NCBI GenBank assembly: GCA_902786245.1
Contig: CADABS010000003.1
Coordinates: 42,603 to 106,602, forward strand
DNA: 64,000 nucleotides
Direction of reading: 5' to 3'
Source of the DNA: an uncultured Erysipelotrichaceae bacterium
GTDB taxonomy: Bacteria; Bacillota_I; Bacilli_A; Erysipelotrichales; Erysipelotrichaceae
In this document: piece by piece, positions 7,836 through 18,558 of the stretch
Numbering within the stretch: the first letter of the stretch is position 1
Layout: each line of letters begins with the position of its first letter
The notes under the pieces: generated by a model
Told to the model about the DNA's origin: nothing
Databases searched by the model: none
What the model saw: only the letters and a program-made list of their open reading frames with translations
Program-made: the position numbers and the translations under genes

Positions 7836-9820
7836 TATTCTTCTCCTTTTTTCAGATATGTATTGAGCCAGTCTGTCATTTCCTTCAGACGGCGTACTCT
7901 GTGCTTCGGCTTTCCGCTGCGGGAAAGACCGTGGTTTTCTCCTTCGAAAATGACCATCTTCGAAGGAATATCGAAATATTTCATGGCAGTAAACATCTCA
8001 ATGCCCTGCTCCAGCGGACAGTTGTAATCGCACAGACTGTGAATAAACAGGATCGGCGTCTTTGCCTGATCTGCGTATTTCAGCGGAGACTGATCCCACA
8101 TCTTCTGCATATCGGTCCATGGCGTTGCGGCCATTTCATTGGAATCAAAGGTTACACCGATTTCACTGGAACCGAAATCCGCTACCCAGTTGGAAACGCT
8201 GCGCTGCGAACAGATTGCTTTGAATCTGTCGGTATGGCCTTCGATCCAGTTGCACATGAAGCCGCCGTAGCTGCCGCCGGAAACACCCAGTCTCTCTGCA
8301 TTGATCTGCGGATATTCTTTCAATATATGATCCGTAAACTCCATCAGATCCTGATAATCGATTGTTCCGTATTTTCCCCGGAGATCCGCAAATTCTTCGC
8401 CGTATCCTTCTGAACCGCGGGGATTGCAGAAGAAGACGAAATATCCCTTCGATGCCCATGCCTGCATCTCATGATAGAACAGACGTCCGTAGGCGGCTCT
8501 CGGTCCGCCATGGACTTCCAGAACACCGGGATATGTCTTTGTTTCATCATAGCCGTACGGCTTCAGAACCCATCCGTCCACAGCAAACCCGTCTGAATCG
8601 ACAAAGGATGCCGGAATGCTTTCCGATACAAAGCAATCTTTCAGCCATGGATTCAGATCATCAATGCATTCATATGATCCGTCATCAGCGTTTCCGGTAA
8701 ATACTTTATTCAATCCGTCTTTTTCACTGGCAATGAAGCATACCTGATCTTCATGGATATCCAGACAGGCAATGGCACCTTCCTGCAGGTCAATCACTTT
8801 CCTGACGGTTCCTGCATCCAGTCTGTAAAGATCAGTGCTGTATCCTTTCATTGCCTGAAAGAACAGACCCTGCTCTGTGCTGTGAAGAATATCACCGCCC
8901 GGACGCATCGTATCCGCCATCGGGGTATCGCCGATGGCATAGATACTGTTATCGTAAATGACTTCATACTGCTTCTTCTCAAAGTCATATCTGTAAAGGT
9001 CGCAGAGCTGACCATTGCCCCAGGTCTTCATATCCGATGCCGCAAAGACGATGCCTGTTTCATCCATCGAAGCAGTATCGATACGCAGGGTGTCAGCCGG
9101 AACCGCTGTGATGGTTTCCTGTGTATGCAGGTCATAGATGACCATTTCCGTTGTCACCGGTATCAGATCCCGGTATGTTCTGCAGGTATATGCAATTCTG
9201 TCTGCTTTGATATCGAACCAGAGCACATTGGCATCCTCCGGCGTGATCCTTGTACATGTATTTGTCTCTTCTTCATAGATGTACAGACCGTTTCGCTTGC
9301 CGGAGATATAGCCCCTGCCGTTGCCCCAGAAAGGAACTTCCTCGAAGATATGATAATCGAGTTCTTCTCTGCACAGATCCTCTGAAACAAGCGTGGGATC
9401 CGGTTTGTTTCTGTCTTTGAGTATCCGTACCAGGTACTTTCCTGCGGATATTTTTTTAATTCCCGTGACATCCGCATCGATCCGGAATGCCGGATATGCT
9501 TCGCCGCCATGGACAGGCAGACGGTAGAACGCTGTCTTCTCGCCGATATCTTTCGGTGTATCTTCTTCGTTTCTCTCCGTGATGAAAAGCAGTGTTTCAT
9601 CATCATCCCAGATATAGGAGGAACATCTGCCGGTATGGGTCATCTGACAGATTCTTTTTGTTTCGGTATCCACCGTATGAATATCGCTGCGGTAATTGTT
9701 TTTGTCACGGTCCGGTGTGATTGTCACATATGCGAAATGCTTTCCGTTGGGAGAAAAACGGATATTGTTCGCACAGACTGTTTTTGTAATATCTTCCAGT
9801 TCAATCAGACGCATATTCAT
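7835..9820 (-). CDS. S9 family prolyl oligopeptidase-type peptidase
   Basis: A 661-aa cytoplasmic serine peptidase with an N-terminal beta-propeller-like region (residues ~1-400) and a C-terminal alpha/beta hydrolase domain. The catalytic Ser is in GVSGGSYGGF, the Asp in HSLCDYNCP and the His in GENHGLSR near the end. This is the acylaminoacyl-peptidase/DPP branch of family S9, which trims short peptides. I chose the ATG at 9820, preceded by AAAGGAAAC; the longer frame has no ribosome site and would cover the promoter region. It is the first gene of a likely operon with luxS and the DUF1835 gene. Confidence 0.93.
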   Translation of the reverse strand: MNMRLIELEDITKTVCANNIRFSPNGKHFAYVTITPDRDKNNYRSDIHTVDTETKRICQMTHTGRCSSYIWDDDETLLFITERNEEDTPKDIGEKTAFYRLPVHGGEAYPAFRIDADVTGIKKISAGKYLVRILKDRNKPDPTLVSEDLCREELDYHIFEEVPFWGNGRGYISGKRNGLYIYEEETNTCTRITPEDANVLWFDIKADRIAYTCRTYRDLIPVTTEMVIYDLHTQETITAVPADTLRIDTASMDETGIVFAASDMKTWGNGQLCDLYRYDFEKKQYEVIYDNSIYAIGDTPMADTMRPGGDILHSTEQGLFFQAMKGYSTDLYRLDAGTVRKVIDLQEGAIACLDIHEDQVCFIASEKDGLNKVFTGNADDGSYECIDDLNPWLKDCFVSESIPASFVDSDGFAVDGWVLKPYGYDETKTYPGVLEVHGGPRAAYGRLFYHEMQAWASKGYFVFFCNPRGSEGYGEEFADLRGKYGTIDYQDLMEFTDHILKEYPQINAERLGVSGGSYGGFMCNWIEGHTDRFKAICSQRSVSNWVADFGSSEIGVTFDSNEMAATPWTDMQKMWDQSPLKYADQAKTPILFIHSLCDYNCPLEQGIEMFTAMKYFDIPSKMVIFEGENHGLSRSGKPKHRVRRLKEMTDWLNTYLKKGEE

Positions 9821-9906
9821 GTTTCCTTTTCTATATACGCATAATTCTATCAGATATAGTCGCGACTTGCTTTTTTGATATACTAAGGTTAAAGGAGCCA
9901 ACAATC

Positions 9907-10239
9907 ATGAGTATAACAGTTAACATTTATTACACGGGCGAAAACGGAAACGCAAGGAAATTCGCTGAAGAAATGGTCAGCGCCGGTGTTGCGGCAAAGA
10001 TCCGGGCAGAAGAAGGAAATCTGAAATATGAGTATTTCTTTCCCATGGAGGATCCCGAAACCGTACTGCTGATCGATTCCTGGGAAAATCAGGCTGCCAT
10101 TGATGCCCATCACGCTTCACCGATGATGGGTGAAATCGCTGCTCTCAGAGATAAATATGACCTGCATATGAAGGCTGAACGCTATGTCTCCGACGCGGAC
10201 GGATTCAGTGCCCATGACCAGGCATTCATCCGTCAGTAA
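9907..10239 (+). CDS. Antibiotic biosynthesis monooxygenase (ABM) domain protein
   Basis: A 110-aa single-domain protein of the dimeric ferredoxin-like ABM fold. It shows the typical pattern: an N-terminal strand, the helix RKFAEEMVSAGVAAKIRAE, the EYFFPMEDPETVLLIDSW strands and the HHASPMM loop. Members include quinol monooxygenases such as YgiN and small heme-degrading enzymes; the substrate here is unknown. AAAGGAG lies 8 bases upstream of the ATG. The pyrophosphatase gene starts 18 bases after its stop, so the two are likely co-transcribed. Confidence 0.88.
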   Translation: MSITVNIYYTGENGNARKFAEEMVSAGVAAKIRAEEGNLKYEYFFPMEDPETVLLIDSWENQAAIDAHHASPMMGEIAALRDKYDLHMKAERYVSDADGFSAHDQAFIRQ

Positions 10240-10257
10240 TCAGGAAAGGTTCGGTAT

Positions 10258-11892
10258 ATGATCAATCGTGAGCCTGTATATATTACAGGTCATCTGCATC
10301 CGGATACAGACTCTGTCGTTTCGGCGATCGCCTATGCCTTCTACAAAAAGACACAGGGAGAACAAGCGGTTGCCTGCCGTCTGGGTGAACTGAACCGGGA
10401 GACAAAATGGCTGCTGGACAGATTCGGCTATGAAGCACCGGTACTGTTGAAAGATGCACGCAAGACCTTGGCCGAGATCGAACTCGATTCACCGGAATAT
10501 ATCACACCGCAGACCACGGTGCTGGAGACGATCCGGCGTATGCATGAATGCGACCGGAACTCTTTTGCCGTACTCAATGAAGACCGAACCATTGCCGGCT
10601 ATGTATCCAAAACAGATCTGGCAAATATCGCCCTGGGCGATACAGCTGCTGAAATCGAACTGCTGCGGATGACACCGCTGGAAGATATCGTCAGGACAAT
10701 CGACGGAAAACTGATTTATTCCGATGAACAGACCCACTGCAACGGCAAGGTCTCGATCATTGCCCATAACGCAAACGGCACATCCAACTATGAGATCAAA
10801 GACCGTATTGTCATCGTCGGCAATGATCCCCAGGCGCACATCGATCTGATCCGCCGGGGAGCCGGCATTCTCATCGCCGTCTGGGCTGAGAAGATCAGCG
10901 AAGATGTCATTGAAGCCGCAAAGGAATACCACTGTCCGATCATCATCTCCGGACACGGCTCCATGAATACATCGAGATATCTGTATTTTGCGCCGCCCGT
11001 CAGTCTGATCATGACGAAAAATCCCGTATGTTTCCGCAGCGATATGTATGCGGAAGACGTGGGAAACAAGATGCTGAAAACAAGATACCGCTCCTACCCT
11101 GTCATCGACGAAGAAGGAAAGCTGTTCGGCTATGCGGCAAGATACCATGTTCTGAACATGAAGAACCGCCGGATCATTCTGGTTGACCATAATGAATTCT
11201 CCCAGAGTGTCCATGCGATCGAAAAAGCTCAGATTCTCGAAGTTGTCGACCATCACAGAATCAATGACTTTGCGACAAGCCAGCCGGTATCGTTCCGCAA
11301 TGAGATCATCGGCTCCACCGCCACGATCATCGCAACGATCTTCCGGGAAAACCAGATCCTGATGCCGAAGGAACTGGCCGGGCTGCTGCTGGGTGCGATC
11401 CTCTCGGATACACTGGTCTTCCAGTCACCTACCACAACGAAAAAAGACCGCGATGCGGCAAATATCCTCGCTGCTCTGGCAGATCTCGATATTGAACAGT
11501 TCGCTGCGGAGATGTTCACATCCGCAGCCGGCGATGCCGATCTTTCCATATCGGAAATGATCGTACAGGATATCAAGAGCTTTGATATCAACGGATACCG
11601 GGCAATGATTTCACAGAATATCGTCGCATCCGTTGATGATATCCGGAAGCGCGGCAAGGAAATCGAAGCCGATATGCGCACACTGACAAACAAAAAAGAA
11701 CTGGATCTGCTGGTCGTATGCTTTACCTCCGTCATGGATGACGGATCTGTATTCTACAGCTGCGGTCAGCACGCAGATATCTGCCAGGACGCATTCCCGG
11801 ATCTTCCGGGTGAAACGCATTCCCTGCAGAAGGGAATCTATTCCCGCAAAAAGCAGATTCTGCCGGCACTGATCCAGGCAGCGGAAAGCTGA
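10258..11892 (+). CDS. ppaC: CBS/DRTGG-containing family II (Mn-dependent) inorganic pyrophosphatase
   Basis: A 544-aa enzyme that hydrolyses pyrophosphate. Domain order: N-terminal DHH part (GHLHPDTDSV metal ligands), CBS domain (residues ~75-125), a DRTGG-like insert (~130-240), a second CBS (~250-300), then the rest of the DHH domain with DHNEFSQS and the VVDHHRIND motif, and a C-terminal DHHA2 domain ending in SRKKQILPAL. CBS-PPases of this architecture are controlled by adenine nucleotides. The genome also encodes a family I enzyme at 63408-63905, so both unrelated pyrophosphatase types are present. A terminator overlaps its stop codon. Confidence 0.95.
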   Translation: MINREPVYITGHLHPDTDSVVSAIAYAFYKKTQGEQAVACRLGELNRETKWLLDRFGYEAPVLLKDARKTLAEIELDSPEYITPQTTVLETIRRMHECDRNSFAVLNEDRTIAGYVSKTDLANIALGDTAAEIELLRMTPLEDIVRTIDGKLIYSDEQTHCNGKVSIIAHNANGTSNYEIKDRIVIVGNDPQAHIDLIRRGAGILIAVWAEKISEDVIEAAKEYHCPIIISGHGSMNTSRYLYFAPPVSLIMTKNPVCFRSDMYAEDVGNKMLKTRYRSYPVIDEEGKLFGYAARYHVLNMKNRRIILVDHNEFSQSVHAIEKAQILEVVDHHRINDFATSQPVSFRNEIIGSTATIIATIFRENQILMPKELAGLLLGAILSDTLVFQSPTTTKKDRDAANILAALADLDIEQFAAEMFTSAAGDADLSISEMIVQDIKSFDINGYRAMISQNIVASVDDIRKRGKEIEADMRTLTNKKELDLLVVCFTSVMDDGSVFYSCGQHADICQDAFPDLPGETHSLQKGIYSRKKQILPALIQAAES

Positions 11893-11921
11893 CAGACAGT
11901 CTGAATGGCTGTCTGTTTTTC
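11892..11921 (+). terminator. Intrinsic terminator after the pyrophosphatase gene
   Basis: ACAGACAG pairs with CTGTCTGT and is followed by five T. A TATAAT at 11935-11940 just beyond it may be the -10 of the fructokinase promoter. Confidence 0.85.
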
Positions 11922-11970
11922 TTTGGGCAGCGATATAATAAAAACAGAAAAACAAAGGAGAAAACATCAT

Positions 11971-12846
11971 ATGCTGTACGGAGCACTGGAGACAGGCGGA
12001 ACCAAGATGGTCTGCGCTGTCGGAAACGAAAACGGAGAAATACTGGAACAGATATCCATCCCGACCCTGACACCGGAAGAAACCATGCCGGAGATCATCC
12101 GCTGGTTCAGCGATAAGCAGATCGCAGCACTGGGCATTGCCTGCTTCGGCCCGATCGATCTGCACAGAGATTCACCTACATACGGCTATATCACATCGAC
12201 CCCGAAACTGGCTTGGGCCAATTATCCGATCGTCCGGGTCATGCAGGAAGCGCTGCATGTACCGGTCGGATTCGATACCGATGTCAACGGATCGCTGCTG
12301 GGCGAGATGACATGGGGATGCGCCAAAGGACTGACCGATGCCATCTATATCACGATCGGCACCGGCATCGGCGGCGGTGTCATGACAAACGGAAAACTGC
12401 TGCATGGAATGCTGCATCCGGAACTCGGACATATGATGCTGGCGAAGCATCCCGATGATCCCTACAAAGGAAAATGCCCGTATCACGGCACCTGCTTCGA
12501 AGGACTCGCAGCCGGACCGGCAATCGAAGAACGCTGGGGAAAGTCAGGAAATGAACTGCAGAACCGGCCGGAAGTATGGGAACTGGAAAGCTGGTATATC
12601 GCCCAGGCTCTGTCTGTGTATATCCTGACGCTGAGCCCGCAGAAGATCATTCTCGGCGGCGGTGTCATGCATCAGGAATCTCTGTTCCCGCTGATCCGGA
12701 AACAGACGCTGCATATTCTCAACGGATACCTGCATACACAGGAACTGCAGGACATTGACAATTACATCGTTCCGGCCAGTCTCAATGATAATCAGGGCAT
12801 CATGGGATGCATCAAGCTGGCAATGGATGAACTTGCGCAGCAGTAA
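11971..12846 (+). CDS. ROK-family fructokinase
   Basis: A 291-aa sugar kinase that probably phosphorylates fructose (or mannose) with ATP. The N-terminal phosphate loop is ALETGGTKMVCAV, the ROK glycine loop is ITIGTGIGGGV, and the zinc-binding element has His in HPELGHM and Cys/His/Cys in KCPYHGTC, as in the fructokinases YdhR/ScrK. The ATG at 11971 follows AAAGGAGAAAAC at good distance; the longer frame overlaps the preceding terminator. It is likely monocistronic, with a bidirectional terminator downstream. Confidence 0.92.
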   Translation: MLYGALETGGTKMVCAVGNENGEILEQISIPTLTPEETMPEIIRWFSDKQIAALGIACFGPIDLHRDSPTYGYITSTPKLAWANYPIVRVMQEALHVPVGFDTDVNGSLLGEMTWGCAKGLTDAIYITIGTGIGGGVMTNGKLLHGMLHPELGHMMLAKHPDDPYKGKCPYHGTCFEGLAAGPAIEERWGKSGNELQNRPEVWELESWYIAQALSVYILTLSPQKIILGGGVMHQESLFPLIRKQTLHILNGYLHTQELQDIDNYIVPASLNDNQGIMGCIKLAMDELAQQ

Positions 12847-12935
12847 ACCCGGTCTCTCATATTAAACAGGCATGCAGAATCATCTGTAAACCTTTTTCTC
12901 TGATGCGGATATCTCTGTTCTGGACCATCCATAAG

Positions 12936-12978
12936 AAAAAAGGAATTCACCGGTCATGCCGGGAATTCCATGTTTTTT
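12936..12978. terminator. Bidirectional intrinsic terminator
   Basis: GGAATTC-(A)CCGG pairs with CCGG-GAATTCC, flanked by A runs on one side and T runs on the other. It can stop both the fructokinase and the convergent flavodoxin operon. Confidence 0.85.
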
Positions 12979-13396
12979 AAGCTAAAGATTCGCCAAGTGT
13001 ACGGCACTCAGCCAATGCCGCATCATCAGGTGCTTCCATGCAGATAACATAAGGCACTGTATCAGCACCGGCTGCTTCTGTGCGGGCCTGCCAGTCTTCC
13101 ATCCAGGCACCGTTGCCCCAGCCCCAGGAACCGAATAATCCGACTTTCTTTCCTGCCAGTGCTCCTTCAACGGAAGCGAACATCGGTTCAAACTCTGATT
13201 CTTCAAGAACTTCAGCACCCATTGCCGGACATCCGAATGCAATGGCGTCATAATCATTGACCATATCCGCTGTGAATTCAGAAGGTCCCATCACTGTGAC
13301 CTGTGCCCCTTTGGCTTCCATGCCTTCCTTGACTGCCTGTGCCATAGCCTCGGTGTTGCCCGTGCCGCTCCAGAATACGATTGCTGTTTTGCTCAT
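12977..13396 (-). CDS. Flavodoxin
   Basis: A 139-aa short-chain flavodoxin, a soluble FMN electron carrier that replaces ferredoxin when iron is short. The phosphate-binding loop is WSGTGNTEAMA at the N-terminus; the isoalloxazine loops are FGCPAMGAE and FGSWGWGNG, as in clostridial flavodoxins. It lies 20 bases after the DUF3793 gene in the same operon, behind a promoter covered by two palindromes of DtxR-like layout. This makes iron-controlled expression likely. Confidence 0.95.
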   Translation of the reverse strand: MSKTAIVFWSGTGNTEAMAQAVKEGMEAKGAQVTVMGPSEFTADMVNDYDAIAFGCPAMGAEVLEESEFEPMFASVEGALAGKKVGLFGSWGWGNGAWMEDWQARTEAAGADTVPYVICMEAPDDAALAECRTLGESLA

Positions 13397-13416
13397 GTTT
13401 TTCTCCTTTTTCTTTT

Positions 13417-13968
13417 TCAGCTTTTTTTTACGATCAGCCGGTCAATCTGTTCACCATTTTTCAGCCGGCGTGAATACAGTTCAGTACATTTTTTATACAG
13501 TGAGAATGTCTTTCTTGCCTCTTCCTCATGGGAGTATGCTTTCCATACATCTGCACATACATAGTCTTTTCTTCCTTCCATAAAGCAGACCACATCCGTT
13601 TCCGGGTAGCCCAGGAAGAAGCCTATTTCATGGGGAAATTCTTTACATTCCCTGATTCTTCTGGAGAGACGGCATACACAGCGGGTAACATCTTCCGGTG
13701 TATAGCCGAGTCCTTCAAGAACTTCTCTGGCAACATTGCGCCGTATATCCTCTGCCAGATCAGATTCCCGATAGATATAGATGAGCACTCTGCCTTTGCG
13801 GAAACAAAGAGGAATCAGCCGCAGACCGTTCTTCCGCAGTTTTGCATTGATTCCGGATATCTGCGCACGCAGTTTTTTGCGGTCTTCACAGGCAGTCGTG
13901 AACAGACTGGCTGTTTTCAGTCCGGCCAGAGTCGGCGAACAGTAGCGGATGATTTCCGTGTCTGACAT
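13417..13968 (-). CDS. DUF3793 family protein
   Basis: A 183-aa soluble protein of a family common in anaerobic Bacillota, often next to flavodoxin or iron genes. Visible features are the conserved ending FPHEIGFFLGYPETDVVCFM and a Lys/Arg-rich N-terminal helix; the biochemical role is unknown. Of the two adjacent ATGs I chose the second (13968), because GGGAGGA sits only one base before the first. It is the first gene of the flavodoxin operon and its leader contains the tandem palindromes. Confidence 0.85.
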   Translation of the reverse strand: MSDTEIIRYCSPTLAGLKTASLFTTACEDRKKLRAQISGINAKLRKNGLRLIPLCFRKGRVLIYIYRESDLAEDIRRNVAREVLEGLGYTPEDVTRCVCRLSRRIRECKEFPHEIGFFLGYPETDVVCFMEGRKDYVCADVWKAYSHEEEARKTFSLYKKCTELYSRRLKNGEQIDRLIVKKS

Positions 13969-13982
13969 CATTCCTCCCTTAA

Positions 13983-14021
13983 GTTAGTTTATACTAACTT
14001 ATGCAGTTAGATTATACTAAC
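13983..14021. promoter_or_regulatory. Tandem palindromic operators over the flavodoxin operon promoter
   Basis: Two near-identical 16-base palindromes, GTTAGTTTATACTAAC (13983-13998) and GTTAGATTATACTAAC (14006-14021), lie 23 bases apart centre to centre. The second encloses the -10 box. The half-site layout TTAG-N6-CTAA matches DtxR/IdeR-type boxes, so an iron- or manganese-responsive repressor is likely. Confidence 0.8.
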
Positions 14022-14039
14022 TCGGTTTCTGAAAGTCAA
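14011..14039 (-). promoter_or_regulatory. Sigma-A promoter of the DUF3793-flavodoxin operon
   Basis: TTGACT (14034-14039) and TATAAT (14011-14016) on the minus strand are separated by exactly 17 bases. The -10 is inside the upstream palindrome, so a bound repressor would block RNA polymerase. Confidence 0.85.
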
Positions 14040-14042
14040 TAA

Positions 14043-14076
14043 AGATTAAAACCGGCGCAGCCATTGCCGCGCCGAT
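14043..14076 (-). terminator. Terminator after the alpha/beta hydrolase gene
   Basis: On the minus strand CGGCGC and GCGCCG form a stem followed by GTTTTAAT. It separates the PAP2/hydrolase pair from the flavodoxin operon promoter. Confidence 0.65.
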
Positions 14077-14092
14077 TCTGTATATATTCTGT

Positions 14093-14983
14093 CTATTCTT
14101 TTTCAAACCAGTCGGATAGAATCGATCCGAGCCAGATTTCACAGGCTCTGGCAAGGTTTTCCTGTTCATCGCTGATTGCGCCTGTTTTCTGATACATCGG
14201 ATCACCGGCAAATTCAGGATTGTTATATTCCATGAACCCCTGTACCGCATCTTCATAGGTACGCTCTGTCAGGTCGACGCCGCCGGTCTTCATATGCTCA
14301 ATATAGACCGGATATCTGTCTTTCATTGCGTCCGTTCCGGTCTGTACCAGAACTGCCGGGCTGACATGGGCACCGATATCGCACAGGCGGATCTGCGTAT
14401 CATCGACAAACGGCGATACCATGATAAGGCCTTTCACCGGGAATCCCTTTTCTTTCAGGAAAGTACATGCACCGACCATCAGATAGGCACCGGCTGTAAA
14501 TCCCATCATGGCAAATTTCTTTGCGTCCAGGCTGAATTCACTGGCATGAATGGCAAAATACATAACGGTATCGCGGATTTCTTCCTGCGGATAAGGAATC
14601 TGATGCACATCGATCGTCGCGTAATTGATACTGATGATGACAGATTCCCACTGGTCTGCTGCTCTTTCACAGAATGTATCCAGCTGATCGGCATCGCCGT
14701 CCATGAACGAACCGCCATGGGCAATAAAGACTGCCGGATAAGACTCCTTCGCAATCCCATGCGGTTTATACAGATTGACCGCAACGCTTTCCAGCCCGTC
14801 TCTTGGCACAATGATTCTTTTGCCGATTCTTTCACTGTCGCCTTTCTTCTGCTTTTCTCTGGCTGCGGCTGCCTGCTTCTCCAACTGTCTGTCAAATGCA
14901 TGCGGATGCAGACGGAGATAGAGATAATACGCTGCCATGATCAGCAGAAATACGCCGAATATATTAATCAGAAGATTTCCCAT
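14093..14983 (-). CDS. Membrane-anchored alpha/beta hydrolase-fold protein
   Basis: A 296-aa protein with an N-terminal transmembrane helix (INIFGVFLLIMAAYYLYL) and an alpha/beta hydrolase domain of the carboxylesterase type. The oxyanion motif HGGSF is present near residue 95, but the nucleophile elbow reads GFTAG, with Thr where Ser is normal. So either it uses Thr, has a different nucleophile, or is not an enzyme. The ATG at 14983 is preceded by GGGAGGA; the gene overlaps the upstream PAP2 gene by 20 bases, so the two are co-expressed. The C-terminal part (EYNNPEFAGDPMY) fits the lid-closing region of small esterases. Confidence 0.8.
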   Translation of the reverse strand: MGNLLINIFGVFLLIMAAYYLYLRLHPHAFDRQLEKQAAAAREKQKKGDSERIGKRIIVPRDGLESVAVNLYKPHGIAKESYPAVFIAHGGSFMDGDADQLDTFCERAADQWESVIISINYATIDVHQIPYPQEEIRDTVMYFAIHASEFSLDAKKFAMMGFTAGAYLMVGACTFLKEKGFPVKGLIMVSPFVDDTQIRLCDIGAHVSPAVLVQTGTDAMKDRYPVYIEHMKTGGVDLTERTYEDAVQGFMEYNNPEFAGDPMYQKTGAISDEQENLARACEIWLGSILSDWFEKE

Positions 14984-15917
14984 TTTTGTGTTCCTCCCAT
15001 TTTGCAAATATCAGCGGCACGATATACACTGCCGTGAAAAATGTCATAAAGCCTCTTGTCAGTCCATACCATTTATAAGCCAGGATATTCTCCAGAGCAA
15101 GCGGGATGATCAGCCATGCGAGCAGAACACCGCCCAGTCCGGTCACCATTCTGAATATGCGGTCTCTTTTTGTGACTGCCGGTGCAAACCGGATATACTT
15201 CTCTTCCAGATACCAGCCTGCATGCACACCGAGGAAGTACCCGACGGCTTCGAAAGCACTGAGTTTCATTTCTTCCGGATCGACCCTCAGGATTCCGCTG
15301 TCATAATCCATCGGATAGCTTTTCACCTCAAAATAGATCAGTGCCAGAATACCTGCGGCTGCCGCTCCCGCCAGCATATGCATTCTGTTTCCTTTTCCCG
15401 ATGCATTGAACAGTCTGACAGATGCGGCGGTCAGCGGTATACTGACAAGAAATCCCGTCAGAACATCCTGCGGTGTATGATATCCCAGATAGCATCGGGA
15501 AAACATGATCAGAAATACGCAGCCGATACTCACAGGCAGGATCCATTTTGCTTTATGTCTGCGGATCCAGCCCAGCAGCAGCCATTCGCTGGAAGCTGCC
15601 TGACTGTGTCCGCTCGGGAACGAATAGCCTCTGGCATGTCTGATGCCGCCCGGTGCCGGTATGATCCGGGCATCCCGGATCCATGGCCTGTATACGCAGG
15701 CAGTCATTTTGATCAGTGCATTTGCCAGATTTCCAAGTGAAAAACTGAAAAACAGCAGTATCCCGGTTTTCTTGTCAGACAGCCAGTAGAAGATACAGGG
15801 AAGGATCAGGGACAGCGCACCGCCTCCGATATCGCTGATCAATATAACGATTTCTTCAATCACAGGTCCCAGAAAAAGTCTGGTTTCCTGCAGCCAGAGC
15901 AGTATATCCATATCCAT
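14964..15917 (-). CDS. PAP2 family phosphatase
   Basis: A 317-aa polytopic membrane phosphatase. The three PAP2 motifs are visible: a degenerate first one (ACVYRPWIRD), the PSGH motif in YSFPSGHSQ with the catalytic His, and SRCYLGYHTPQDV with the nucleophilic His and Asp. About eight hydrophobic segments surround them. Such enzymes remove phosphate from lipid phosphates or undecaprenyl pyrophosphate. The gene overlaps the hydrolase gene that follows. The ATG at 15917 has only a weak ribosome site; the minus-strand TATAAT at 15927-15932 just upstream leaves a very short leader. Confidence 0.9.
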   Translation of the reverse strand: MDMDILLWLQETRLFLGPVIEEIVILISDIGGGALSLILPCIFYWLSDKKTGILLFFSFSLGNLANALIKMTACVYRPWIRDARIIPAPGGIRHARGYSFPSGHSQAASSEWLLLGWIRRHKAKWILPVSIGCVFLIMFSRCYLGYHTPQDVLTGFLVSIPLTAASVRLFNASGKGNRMHMLAGAAAAGILALIYFEVKSYPMDYDSGILRVDPEEMKLSAFEAVGYFLGVHAGWYLEEKYIRFAPAVTKRDRIFRMVTGLGGVLLAWLIIPLALENILAYKWYGLTRGFMTFFTAVYIVPLIFAKWEEHKNGKSSD

Positions 15918-15987
15918 AGTGAGATAATTATATACTGATTCCGCTGTTTCGTTCTTTACAAAACGGTAAAGAAACCGATTCAGTTGC

Positions 15988-15993
15988 TATAAT
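15988..15993 (+). promoter_or_regulatory. Extended -10 promoter of the MBL gene
   Basis: TGCTATAAT is an extended -10 box (TGnTATAAT) 24 bases before the start at 16018; no good -35 is seen at the usual distance. Confidence 0.6.
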
Positions 15994-16017
15994 GAATACA
16001 TAGAGGAGAACCATGCC

Positions 16018-18325
<2,308 letters not shown>

Positions 18326-18334
18326 AGCAGAACG

Positions 18335-18370
18335 AAAAGATAATGCTCACAATGAGTATTATCTTTTTTT
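18335..18370 (+). terminator. Intrinsic terminator after the GH1 gene
   Basis: AAAGATAAT.CTC pairs with GAG.ATTATCTTT, followed by seven T. The T run lies just upstream of the extended -10 (TGGTATGAT, 18381-18389) that probably starts the Mn-riboswitch transcript. Confidence 0.88.
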
Positions 18371-18395
18371 CTGCGGAATGTGGTATGATATTCAC

Positions 18396-18478
18396 GTGCG
18401 AGGGAGTAGCAGGCGCAAGCGGAAACGTCGACATCACGGATCATGACCCGGCATTCCATAATTGCGAGACTCACACAT
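18396..18478 (+). promoter_or_regulatory. yybP-ykoY manganese riboswitch
   Basis: The aptamer core is recognisable: GAGGGAGTAGC at 18400-18410, CGTCGACATCAC near 18426, CCCGGCA near 18448 and GCGAGACTC at 18464-18472. The 5' GTGCGAG can pair with CTCACAC at the 3' end to close P1. Mn2+ binding would stabilise P1. A second hairpin (CACACATG/CATGTGTG) overlaps the 3' side of P1 and can act as the alternative fold. A terminator at 18511-18541 follows. Confidence 0.88.
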
Positions 18479-18510
18479 GCATTGCCATGTGTGAATGATT
18501 TATACCGTTT

Positions 18511-18541
18511 GGATATGGCATGCGCTGTATCCGTTTTTCTT
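18511..18541 (+). terminator. Riboswitch-controlled terminator
   Basis: GGATATGGC pairs with GCTGTATCC (nine pairs including G-T) around a four-base loop and is followed by GTTTTTCTTT. It sits between the Mn aptamer and the AGGAGG at 18544, so control is probably by transcription termination. Confidence 0.8.
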
Positions 18542-18558
18542 TCAGGAGGTATTTGAAA

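Noticed and set aside
9858..9867. Perfect 10-base palindrome AGTCGCGACT between the divergent S9 peptidase and ABM genes
   Set aside because: Too short and single to call an operator; no promoter could be aligned with it.
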